Assembly (NCBI GenBank): GCA_039105265.1
Contig: JAPFFF010000029.1
Span: forward strand, 1,364,001 to 1,428,000
Direction of reading: 5' to 3'
Origin: Tritrichomonas musculus
Taxonomy: Eukaryota; Parabasalia; Tritrichomonadida; Tritrichomonadidae
Length of the DNA stretch: 64,000 nucleotides
Below are positions 1 to 9,653 of the stretch, piece after piece. Position numbers and translations under genes: made by a program. The notes under the pieces are model-generated. The model searched no databases and was not told where the DNA came from. It saw only the letters and a program-made list of their open reading frames with translations. The stretch's first letter is position 1. Every line of letters begins with the position of its first letter.

Positions 1-890
1 TTATCTACATCGATTTCTTGTGTATTGAATTTACTTTGAATCCATTTCAAATAATCATCGTAATTGACACCATCAAGACAAAATTCTTTTTTTATTAGTT
101 CTTTAATAATGTCAATAACACTAGGTCTATTTTTTGGTTCCATGTTTAAACATTTTTCAATCAAAGGTTTCAATGAACATTCAGGAATAAGTTTCAAATA
201 AAATTGGTTATCTTTTAATAATTTATTTGTATCTTTAACTGGCTGATTTAGGTAATATTCATTTGGCGGCATTTTATTTAAAAGAGAAATAATTAAAACA
301 GCAGATGAATAGGCTGTTTTTTGGTTGATATTGCTTGTTTCTAAAGTTTTTTCGTAACTCAATTCAATGTCTTCCCGAGGAATGTAATATAAAGGACTCG
401 TTGTAGACGTACTTAACTTTTTATCCCATAAGGAATAAAAAACTCTTGCTTCCATGTTTGAATCAATAAAAAAGAATCGATTCATCAATCGTATTATTTC
501 TATATTATTTTTTATGAGTATTTGAATTGCACAAAGAACTGAAAAAATCCATCGCATAAGAATGAGCTTTTCTTTGCTATTATATTTTTTATAAAAACTT
601 GATTTATCACCGCGATTTTCAAAAAGAAAAGAATAAATATCATTTCCAGGACAAAAATCAAAATAATCATTTTTAGGATATTCGCTTGAATTGTGATACT
701 CAAGAAAAAATTGTTTTTGACATTGATTCATGCCCTGTACTAATTTAATAAATTTTTCGTATTGAGAATTATCTTCTGCAGGATTTAATTCTGGATAATA
801 TAATAGATTATTATTGTTTCCATCAAAATAAACTTTAAAAGAACAAGTAAAATCATTAAAATTGATAGTTTTAATCTCCAATCGGGTCAT
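1..890 (-). CDS. Kinase-like (pseudokinase) protein, 3' end off the window
   Basis: An open frame runs from ATG at 888-890 to the left edge (296 codons, no stop). The N-terminal half has no recognisable ATP-binding motif. Around residue 165 a helix-rich stretch (IEIIRLMNRFFFID) sits where a kinase would have its catalytic loop, but the HRD and DFG signatures are not visible. The segment near residue 260 (CSLKPLIEKCLNMEPKNRPS) matches the end of a kinase C-lobe, including the Arg-Pro pair of subdomain XI. The same arrangement occurs in the N-terminal part of the kinase/Sel1 protein at 47106-51533, so Sel1 repeats may follow beyond the edge; that is inference. The call as kinase fold is fairly safe, activity is doubtful. 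Confidence 0.7.
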   Translation of the reverse strand, partial: MTRLEIKTINFNDFTCSFKVYFDGNNNNLLYYPELNPAEDNSQYEKFIKLVQGMNQCQKQFFLEYHNSSEYPKNDYFDFCPGNDIYSFLFENRGDKSSFYKKYNSKEKLILMRWIFSVLCAIQILIKNNIEIIRLMNRFFFIDSNMEARVFYSLWDKKLSTSTTSPLYYIPREDIELSYEKTLETSNINQKTAYSSAVLIISLLNKMPPNEYYLNQPVKDTNKLLKDNQFYLKLIPECSLKPLIEKCLNMEPKNRPSVIDIIKELIKKEFCLDGVNYDDYLKWIQSKFNTQEIDVD

Positions 891-3297
891 TTTAAAAAAC
901 TGTTTATTTCAAACCATATCAAAACAAAAATTTATTGTCCAAATATTTATTTATATCATTATTCAACTCAACCAAATACTATTCTCCTTTTTATTAAAAT
1001 ATATCTTCATTTTAATTATTAAATAAAAAAAATTTTCATAAATTACAACTTTCATATTTATTTTAAAATATACTAAAATATAATATGTTATCAACGATTT
1101 TTTATTTTTTTTTTTTTTTTTTTATAAAAATAAATTAATAACTTTTTCAATTTATGCCGAAAAAGGAAAACATTGAAAAAATAGAGTTTTAATTTACATT
1201 TATCTTTATTAAAAAATTAGAAATTATATTATATTTTTACAAATAGATTATATTTACTCATGTTTAAAATGAGAATGTTAGTAATATAAAAAGTTTTTGT
1301 TTATTTATAAAATTAAATAAATACAGATTGTAAAGAAATAAGTTAGAAAATAACGTTTTTGTTTAGTTTTTTTTTTTTTTTTTATGGTTCTCCTTTCAAA
1401 TTCAAAAGATTAAATTCAATGAGATTTCACAAATAAAATATACATAAATATCGTTTTTAAAAATGAATTAAAATATGAAATTTATATAGATATATATTTC
1501 AAATGATTGAATAAAAACATTTTTATGAAATCTTATCGATTTTGTTTTTTTCAGATAGAAATCATAGAATTAAAAAATCAGTAAAATTTTGAATGAAAAA
1601 AGGTAGGTCGGCGAATTGAATACTTTAAAAATTTTGGTATATTTTGTATATATTTAACATGTCATTTTATTCTTTGAGAATGTCAAAAAAAATTGCGGTT
1701 ACTAAACGTACTGGATTTGTACCTTAAAGAAAATGAATATAATAAAATCAGAATAAAAAAAAATTGAACGTTATCCATTTAATAATTTATATATAGATAC
1801 TTTTATATTATTATGAATATTACAATATAGAAGTTTCACCCAAAAATTTGCTGCCAATTTTGAGAAAAATTGCTTAAAATAGGGTCAGTCTTCAAAATTT
1901 CAAATGACATGTTAAATAAAAAACGATTATTTTCATCCATTTCATATAACATGTCATAATGTTTATTTAAATTGTAAAATAAGTGTCAAAAACAAACCTA
2001 GTCAATTTAAACTTTTTCAGAGACATGCAACTATTCAAATAATAAACGTTCTCCTATTCAAAAAATAACGTACTGGATTTGTACCTTAAAAAGGAGCTTT
2101 TCTAAATGTAAATATTAATTATTATGATTTATTAATAATTTTTTCTAATCTAAATCAATTATTATTTATATTCAAACCATTTATTTATTATATTTTAATT
2201 AAAATGATATTTGATTTGAAATGATATTTGAGAGGATATTTGAATGAAATAAGATTTAATCGTTGAGGCCATATTATTTTTCACCAAAACTTTTTCCGAA
2301 AAATGCTCTATTGAATTATTTAATCTATGAGTTAATTCAATATTGAATGATTTACATTTTTTTTGGGAAGGAGAAACTTAACGAAATAAACTTTTCTTCT
2401 TTCTTCAAGATTTTAAATATTTTATATAATTGGATTAAAAATACTTTAATAATTTACAAAAAAAAAAAAAAAAAAAAATAAAAATAAAAATAAAACAGAA
2501 ATACCCTAAAAATGTTTTTAATGAAAAAGTTTATGGTATAAAAGCAATATATAATGCTTATGAACATATGTAAGATGATATAGATCTTCAATTCATGTTA
2601 ATTAATATTATTTTTTTTTTTTTTATATTCAATCATTCATTTTTATGATAATTCTTGAATTTATATTAAATTTTTAAATTTATTATTACTTAATTGTCCC
2701 TTGCTATTAACCATAAGAATTATATCGAATATCTCATAATTTATCTAAACATAATTGACAAAAGAAGTATTATACTTTCAATCATAATAATAACAAAATC
2801 ACTGCTAATAAAAAAATGCAAGTTTTGGTAAAATATAACTAAATAAGATAAGATAAGTTTATTTTATCATCGAAAAAAACGATTAAAAAACATTCAAAAC
2901 CAAATTATTTTTATTATTGATATTTTTTCCAAAAGAAATAAAATATAAATACTTTTCTTTTTTTATTTTCTTATTTTTTTTTGAACGTTAATGATAAATT
3001 ATTTTAAAAGTAATAATTCATTCAATTTTTTGAAAAGATTAGACTATTCAGAGATTTTTCAAATAAAAAATTGAATTTTTATTTAATTTTGTTTTAACCG
3101 TATCAAATATAATTTCAATAATTTTTCATCAAAAAATAAACATTTGTTATTTTTTTAATTATATTTATATATATTAAATATATTATAAAATATAATTTAT
3201 ATTAATTATTAAATAAAATAAAAAATTAATTGAAAAAAACTGTTTTTTAATATTTTAACTTCAAAAATAGTTTAAAATAGATTTATATCATTTTTTT
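891..3297. other. AT-rich intergenic region
   Basis: About 2.4 kb with no convincing gene. It holds homopolymer T or A runs near 1105-1123, 1371-1383 and 2460-2478, and many stops in all frames. A 24-bp exact direct repeat (containing ACGTACTGGATTTGTACC) lies at 1705-1728 and 2067-2090; both copies sit near degenerate ACATGTCAT and TGTCAAAAA words, which suggests an old, decayed duplicated sequence. Confidence 0.7.
3288..3292 (+). promoter_or_regulatory. Trichomonad initiator (Inr) TCATT
   Basis: TCATT lies immediately before a T run, with its A eight bases before the ATG at 3298. It fits the TCA(C/T)(T/A) initiator known from Trichomonas, where the A is the transcription start. This supports 3298 as the true start codon and implies a very short 5' leader. 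Confidence 0.65.
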
Positions 3298-6200
3298 ATG
3301 TTTCCTCAAATTGAAATCGAAGAAAAGAGAGCATCGAAAGTTAATTTAATTACCAGAATTTACTCCAACTTTGTCCTTAAATATCCAATAGTACCACTTG
3401 TGCTAACAATTCTTATTACTTTTTGTCTAATATTTATCTCATCTTTTCTTTATGGTTGGTGGCCAACTTGTAATGTAAATTATTATCGATGGTCAGGTGA
3501 TGAAATTTCTGATAAATGGGATTCATATCTCGCCTCTACCAAAAATACATATTCTTCTTTACAAAAATTAATGACATCATCAGTTTCTATTCCATACCAA
3601 TTTGAAACTACACAAGTTGGTTGCATGTATTATCAAAAGAGATCCGAACACAATAAAAAAATTAATACAAATGATATAGATGAGAATGATAATGTTCTCA
3701 CAGCCGAATCATTACGTGCAATTTGGGAAACTGAAGATAAAATGCATCAAACTGAAGGCTGGCCTGATTATTGTTACAGAATTCCAAAAGATCTTCTACC
3801 ATCATTTGCAGAACCAATTCTTGACAACATTTTAAGCTACATGAAAGATCATCTTTCTGAATTAGAAGAAGAAACAAACTGTCTTGCTTTCAAATCCATT
3901 ATTACAGAGCTTAAAAAATACATGAGAACCACTTTAAACATGTCAAATCCACAATCTTCACAATTAACGGACCAAATCATCTATGATTATGTTCATTCTT
4001 TTGACGAAGAGAAGAATGAAACTATTGAAAACCGTCTAAGAATCACATATTTTGGAACAGATTATAAAGACATGAAGACAACAAGAATAAGAACGTTAGT
4101 TATGGCTGGTTTCCCTCTCAAAGGATTCAATTCAAAACATGATCGTTTTAACCAACAAACAAGAATTCTTGGAAAATGGCAAGTTGAATTTTTAAAGCCA
4201 TTATTTGCACAAATTGACAATGAAAGTAGCCCAATTTACCCTTGCGCTGCTTTTCCCTTTGAAATTGAATACGAAATCTACGATATCGTGCTTCAACATC
4301 TTTTTTATTTTGGTGGCGCTTTGTTGTTCTTCATCATTGTCTCTTGTGTCGCTTTCAAGTCATTATTGGTTGGTTTTTTTGGATGTCTTGGAACCATTTT
4401 TTCACTTATTTTGACGGTTGCAATTATAAACTTGTTTTTCCAAGTTCATTATTTTGATGTTATTTGTGCGATGGCACTTTTTATGAATTGTGTAGTTGGC
4501 GGTTTGGTGAATTTTTATATTTATCAAATTTATAAGAATTATAGTAGCTTTTTATTCTTGGTTGAAAGGACAACAAAAACAATGTTGTCTGCACTTTTCT
4601 TCAATAGTTTTTCAAATTTGGCACTTTTATATTTCGGATCAAGAATTGGTCAATATTTTGGCCTTTATTCTTTTGTTTTACAGTTAGTTTACTTTGCTTT
4701 AGTTTTTACTTGGTTTCTTCCTTTACTTTCTTTCTATTCTAAAATTAAAACTAAAAAGTTTAAAACAGAAAGTATGTTCTCATTGAACACAATTTTAATG
4801 ACTTCTGTTGACGAGAAGGAATCTAGTTTTAATGAAGGAAATATATCTATGAAAAAGTCAACATCATCAACGTTGATAAAAAGAGATTCAAGCATTGATG
4901 TTAATCCAAGCTACACTAATTCACAATCGACTCCTAATTTGGCAAGTTTGAACGATATTGATTTGAATGATGATGGTAACACACGACTGATTGTTACAAC
5001 ATCAACAAACAGCAGCAACAGCAACAGTAACAACAGCACAAATATTTTCACGTATGCGGAAACATTGAATGATTATCCACACCAGTCAATATTTGACTTT
5101 TTGAAGCACAAAGTTACATTTAAAGTCAACTGTTGCAATCAAGCACCTTCTAATTTCATTGAAAACTTTTTCGGTAATTATTGGCTTCCATTTGTTTATT
5201 TCTATCGTATCATTTTCATTGTAATTGCTGCAATTTTATTAGCAGCAAACATTTATTTTGTTACTCAACTTGATACGAAGAATAAGTTCATTTTCTTAAA
5301 GTCAAATCATCGAATTCAACGTGCTATTGACATTTCAACAGACGGCTTCTTTAATCCACTCAATGATAATGCATTTGTTTATGTTTGGGGATTGAATCCC
5401 AAATCTCATAAATCATACAAAAACTGGGCCGTTGTTGATGATTATGGTTATCACAAATCATTCAATAAAACTGAAGTTAATTTTAATTTAATTACAAATC
5501 CTAAAGTTCAAGCTCATATCATGGATACTTGGAACATGCTTCAAAATATGACAGATATTATTGATACTTATCAATCAAAATATTTTGGCTTTAATCCATG
5601 GGAAATGTGGGGCATGATTGCGAACACTGACTTTGGTCCTTTTGATTTCATTTTTAAGTTTTTGAACATAACAGAACCACCTAAAAATGTCACTTGCATT
5701 ACTCCAAGTGAATATAATTCATATTATTTCATTTGGCAATTGTTGTTAAGTCTTAAAACAATGCAAGAAAATGATAACTATGTTCCTGGCACTTTGTTTG
5801 CAAACACTCTTGGCTTTTCTTTTGACGATTATTCACTACAATTCATTGGAATGAAAGCGAATATGTTCTTAACAAAGCATAACACAAAAGAAGAGCTTAA
5901 AAAGCAATACAATAGAGCTAAAGAAATAGAAAAGATGATCCAAGATAATGCTGTTAAAAATGGAATTCCAGAATTTAAAGGTTGGATGACATCGGCTGCA
6001 TGGATTCCTTTGGCTGTTGAAGAAAATATTGTTAAAAGAATCATTATTATATTCTTTATTTCTTTAGCAGTCTCTTTGATTGGTCCAATTCTTTTCGTTT
6101 CTTATAAAATGTCATTGATTCTTTTGCTTGGTTCATTTGGTTCAATTGTTTTCACATTGGGCTTTTTGAAAATTAGTTTTGGCTGGGAAATTGGTTTGAA

Positions 6201-6504
6201 TGAAGCTTTAATGATTGCATCTTCATGCAGTTTTATGTCTGTTTTCTTGCAAATTGCTGCATTTGATGCCTTTGCAAAGAATAACAAAAAGTTGCCGAAA
6301 TATGGAAAAGCTCAAATTGCAATAATGAATTCTTCTTTCCCATCTTTCACAAATATTTTTATTTTGATTGCATGCTTGGTCATCATTATTTTTGTTCCTT
6401 ATCAGCTTTTCCATCCTTTTATTATTTATTTATTTTTCTTAAGTTTAACAAGTGTTGTTTGGAGCTTGATTATATCTCCGATTGTTTTATCTTATGTTGC
6501 ATAA
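3298..6504 (+). CDS. Patched/Dispatched-type membrane protein with sterol-sensing-like domain
   Basis: A 1,068-residue membrane protein with the topology of the RND/Patched family: one membrane helix at about residues 29-53, a large extracytoplasmic loop to about 330, a block of five helices (about 332-475) in the sterol-sensing-domain position, a hydrophilic loop with Ser/Asn-rich low complexity (about 480-640), a helix near 645-665, a second large loop with several N-glycosylation sequons, and a final block of helices (about 905-1068). Family members move or sense sterols and lipids at the plasma membrane or endomembranes. I do not see the GxxxD proton-relay motif of typical RND transporters, so transport by proton coupling is not shown. 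The start is supported by an initiator 8 bases upstream. The 5' neighbour is on the opposite strand and distant. Confidence 0.85.
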   Translation: MFPQIEIEEKRASKVNLITRIYSNFVLKYPIVPLVLTILITFCLIFISSFLYGWWPTCNVNYYRWSGDEISDKWDSYLASTKNTYSSLQKLMTSSVSIPYQFETTQVGCMYYQKRSEHNKKINTNDIDENDNVLTAESLRAIWETEDKMHQTEGWPDYCYRIPKDLLPSFAEPILDNILSYMKDHLSELEEETNCLAFKSIITELKKYMRTTLNMSNPQSSQLTDQIIYDYVHSFDEEKNETIENRLRITYFGTDYKDMKTTRIRTLVMAGFPLKGFNSKHDRFNQQTRILGKWQVEFLKPLFAQIDNESSPIYPCAAFPFEIEYEIYDIVLQHLFYFGGALLFFIIVSCVAFKSLLVGFFGCLGTIFSLILTVAIINLFFQVHYFDVICAMALFMNCVVGGLVNFYIYQIYKNYSSFLFLVERTTKTMLSALFFNSFSNLALLYFGSRIGQYFGLYSFVLQLVYFALVFTWFLPLLSFYSKIKTKKFKTESMFSLNTILMTSVDEKESSFNEGNISMKKSTSSTLIKRDSSIDVNPSYTNSQSTPNLASLNDIDLNDDGNTRLIVTTSTNSSNSNSNNSTNIFTYAETLNDYPHQSIFDFLKHKVTFKVNCCNQAPSNFIENFFGNYWLPFVYFYRIIFIVIAAILLAANIYFVTQLDTKNKFIFLKSNHRIQRAIDISTDGFFNPLNDNAFVYVWGLNPKSHKSYKNWAVVDDYGYHKSFNKTEVNFNLITNPKVQAHIMDTWNMLQNMTDIIDTYQSKYFGFNPWEMWGMIANTDFGPFDFIFKFLNITEPPKNVTCITPSEYNSYYFIWQLLLSLKTMQENDNYVPGTLFANTLGFSFDDYSLQFIGMKANMFLTKHNTKEELKKQYNRAKEIEKMIQDNAVKNGIPEFKGWMTSAAWIPLAVEENIVKRIIIIFFISLAVSLIGPILFVSYKMSLILLLGSFGSIVFTLGFLKISFGWEIGLNEALMIASSCSFMSVFLQIAAFDAFAKNNKKLPKYGKAQIAIMNSSFPSFTNIFILIACLVIIIFVPYQLFHPFIIYLFFLSLTSVVWSLIISPIVLSYVA

Positions 6505-8534
6505 TTATAAGATTATAATTAAAAACAAATTTGTCTTTAATTTTTAGTTATTTTTTTTTTATTACTGAAATATAAAAGTTATATAAAAAACTGAAAATAC
6601 AATGAAAATCTTTGGGTGATTTCTGTGTTCGAAAGAGGTTGATTATTCCTTTAAATTCACTGCATTTTAATATCGTCTTTTCACATCACATGAAAAGCTA
6701 TTTGCAACTATTGTCTCTCTTACAAAACTATCTGACAGACTTTTCCAAAATGAATCTGCAGTTTCACTATTGTCATAGGTTGAAACAAATTCCTTCATTG
6801 AGTCTGATGAAACACTTTCAAATGTAAAGGTTTCATGCAAAATTGAATAATATATATCATTCCTGCTAATATTTAAATTTGATTTTTATTTTTCACATAA
6901 ATGGCTAAAAATTCTTTATCCTTTTTATTAATTTCTATATTTATGTCATATAGATGATATGCTTGAGATTAAATAATTAAAATTTTTCAGAATTGAAACC
7001 TTTAGTTGATTAATATTTTTTCATAAAAAAGGTTGATTTAGATAAGTGAATGGTTTATTTGATTTTCTAAATGGATAATAATTATTATAAGTATTAAATT
7101 ATAAAACAATTTTTCAATTATTTGCGAGTTTAAAAGGAATGAAAAAAATTGGCTCAAAATTTTGCTTTCATATATGGTTCGAGATTAGTGCATAAAGATA
7201 AAAAAGCATGCAGTAAGGAAGTATATTCAAAAAGTTGCTTATTTTTTCACGATCATAATAAGGTCAAATTTTACCTTATTGTTAAAATGACATCTACTAA
7301 AATCCAATTGGAGTGCCTATCATGGAATACAACGTAGTTGGCTTTAAATTAAAATTCAAGAATGAAAAATGCCAAAAGTAGAAATGCTGAAAAAATGCAA
7401 AAAATTGAATGAAATTCATAAAATTATTTTTAATTTTCATCATAATACAAAAAAATAAAAAAAGATCAATTGGAATGGAATTTGAACATTGCTAACTTTT
7501 AACTGAATTTGATCGTATTTAATTGAACCGATGCACATTTTTATTGGAGTAAATTACGAATTTAAATAGATTTAATATTTTGTTTTTTTTTTTCGAACTT
7601 GGAAATACAAATTTAAAGGCACTAACCTAATATTTGAACTAACTGCAATTGAATTTCCCTTATTAGGTTTCAAACTGACTGCTTGGCTATGAGTAAGCTT
7701 GCATAATTCAAAATTTTGAGTTATGATTCAAATCTTTACAAGCAAAGGGACTCCCACTAAACGCAAAACATCAATTTCTAGTGATGCATCAACCTTTAAG
7801 AAGACTACAGACACTCCCAATGCAGTAACAGTTAGGTATACAGCCAATCGAAATGCATCAGAATTTTATAGTCATGCAACCACCAAATGCTATTCAACAA
7901 ATTCCAAGTTCAAATCAAGTTCAAATCCAAGATGGAACTCAACCAAAACAATTCGGAACGTATCAAATTCATAAAAAGCCGACACGAACTCCACGACAAC
8001 GACAAGCACGGAGAAGACGACAAGCACTGACACAGCCACAAGGGCAGTCACAACTACAAATGCTGCAACTGCCTGATAAACAATAATACTTTAAACCCCG
8101 AAAAAGCCAAGAAACATCAAACTCCTAGGCTCCGGAGCCTACCTTTAACTACTGAAAAAGGCTCTGAAAATTGTATGGTACGGAAATTAGCATATCAGTT
8201 TAATGATTAATTAATGAATAGTCTTTATTCTATAGAGTTAATGATAACTAATCATTAGGTAATCTTTTAGTAATAATCAGTTCATTGTTTATTTTGAAAG
8301 TAATAAACCATATCATAAAAAAATCCTTATTAAAAATGAAAGCAATTATCAAAAAAATTGATTTAATTAACATGCTTTGCTCATCAAAAGGATTTGGAAA
8401 AGAAAAATTTTTTATTAATAAGTTGAACGTGTATGAACTAAAAAATGAAAAAAATGTGGACTAATCTCGAACCATACTTTCATTGCTATATATGTTTTGT
8501 TTTATCATAAAATTATTCAAATAATTGTGAATAA
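6505..8534. other. AT-rich region with coding relics
   Basis: No intact gene is visible. Minus-strand codons at about 6665-6870 are open for roughly 65 residues (including FWKSLSDSFVRETIV) but lack start and context, so they may be a relic. From about 7720 to 8160 the base composition is less AT-rich and two overlapping frames encode Ser/Thr-rich and Gln/Pro/Arg-rich peptides of about 80 residues; neither is convincing as a protein. A 16-bp inverted repeat (ATGGTTCGAGATTAGT) is at 7174-7189 and 8460-8475. A perfect 16-bp palindrome, TAGGCTCCGGAGCCTA, is at 8126-8141. Confidence 0.55.
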
Positions 8535-8539
8535 CAACC
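8535..8539. repeat. Left target-site duplication (CAACC) of the Polinton
   Basis: CAACC directly precedes the first base of the left TIR, and the same five bases follow the right TIR at 31358-31362. A 5- or 6-bp duplication is normal for Maverick/Polinton integration by a retroviral-type integrase. Confidence 0.8.
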
Positions 8540-8819
8540 AGTAGAGTGGTTAAGGGGGGCTACAGGGACAAGCCCTTTCGCCCCCACTTACCGGTTTTGA
8601 AGGTCGTCTGAGACCTCCTTAACGGCCCTCCAGAGGCCCATTACGGGCATTCCGTCAACTCCCCACCCTCAACACCTCCCGAGAAGCTCAAATCACCCCA
8701 AAAACGACAGTTACAGACCTCTAAACGAGTTTCCCAATCACAGCCATCTCCACTGCTCCAACAGCTGTTGGAAACACTAGGGATTTCGTTATAGAGACAT
8801 CTTTTTAGCCTCACCGCAA

Positions 8820-9158
8820 ATGAGTACTCCCTATTACATTCACCATGACGACTTCGACGGTCTTGCAGTCCCTGATCAGGTCATGCCTAACGATATCAAA
8901 CGTATTGTATCTCACGGTAAGCACACGTTCCGTAAACGAATCTTCTTCTTCAGCCCCAGTCAACGACAGGTATATCGATACATCGCAACCGATAAGCTCG
9001 TCGAGGTAGTGAAGGGGCACACGGTCGACAATACATTGAGGTTCAACCTAGTGACGGATGAATCCAGACACAACACTCTATGTGTGAACGATCGAATGCT
9101 TGATATCATCAGGGACATGCCCAAGATCGAATTGCCGGACATGCGTCGCTGTCGTTGA
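8820..9158 (+). CDS. Small TIR-borne Polinton protein (left copy), 112 aa
   Basis: A 112-residue protein of unknown function, duplicated in the other TIR at 30739-31077. It begins MSTPYYIHHDDFDG, is mixed alpha/beta in character with many charged residues, and ends in an arginine-rich tail. No membrane segment, signal peptide or known catalytic motif is visible. The start is supported by a T-run (CTTTTTAG) and TCACC about 12 bases upstream and by the AAATGAG context shared with other element genes. Its position at the extreme end suggests early expression or a role at the termini, which is inference only. Confidence 0.75.
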   Translation: MSTPYYIHHDDFDGLAVPDQVMPNDIKRIVSHGKHTFRKRIFFFSPSQRQVYRYIATDKLVEVVKGHTVDNTLRFNLVTDESRHNTLCVNDRMLDIIRDMPKIELPDMRRCR

Positions 9159-9291
9159 ATCATTTTCGGTCTCAGAAATGGAGTTCTCGGCGTGAGTATC
9201 GTCCCCGGATTATCACTTACGATACCTCCGACACCGAAATGCCTCAAACGATTTCTCTATCGATTTTTTATCCCGTAGTCATACACATAAG

Positions 9292-9534
9292 ATGAACGCC
9301 TACTACGACAGTGAAGATGTATTCGAAGCTATCGACATCTCTGAAGTTCATTCAGTCAACGACATCATCGAATTCATCGAAGACTACTTCGGTGATGAGA
9401 TAGAGCTCGATGTTGAGGTTGAAAACGAATCCGATTTCGACAGACTCTTAAACGTAGCCTACGACGACGACATCGGCATGGACAGAAAGATCGAAGTCAT
9501 CAAGACCATTATCGGATTGGTGTTGGATGACTAA
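9292..9534 (+). CDS. Small acidic TIR-borne Polinton protein (left copy), 80 aa
   Basis: An 80-residue, strongly acidic protein (runs such as DEIELDVEVENESDFD), duplicated at 30363-30605 with a single residue difference. The regular spacing of hydrophobic and acidic residues suggests a small helical fold. A T-run (GATTTTTTATC) lies about 30 bases upstream of the ATG. It is followed by the CATTTTTGG motif that also follows other genes of the element. Acidic small proteins can act as DNA mimics or as nucleoprotein antagonists, but nothing in the sequence proves this here. Confidence 0.75.
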   Translation: MNAYYDSEDVFEAIDISEVHSVNDIIEFIEDYFGDEIELDVEVENESDFDRLLNVAYDDDIGMDRKIEVIKTIIGLVLDD

Positions 9535-9653
9535 ATCGGATCTTCATTTTTGGACTCAGAAGTGGAGTGATACCTCCTTCAGGACACCAACAGTCATCAA
9601 ATCCATCCATATCGAATTTCCGTAGTCCAACATTAATTTTTTATTTACCTGAA

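Larger units (their letters stand above)
8540..9554 (+). repeat. Left terminal inverted repeat, 1,015 bp
   Basis: This stretch is the reverse complement of 30343-31357 over exactly 1,015 bp without indels and with about five mismatches. It is unusually informative for a TIR because it contains two complete small open reading frames (112 and 80 codons), so both genes exist twice in the element. The first 280 bp are non-coding and comparatively GC-rich. The inner end of the identity falls inside a CATTTTTGG motif just after the second gene. Confidence 0.95.

Noticed and set aside
7723-8086. Two overlapping plus-strand frames of 83 and 77 codons
   Set aside because: They overlap in different frames, have no promoter-like initiator and low-complexity products; reported only as possible relic.
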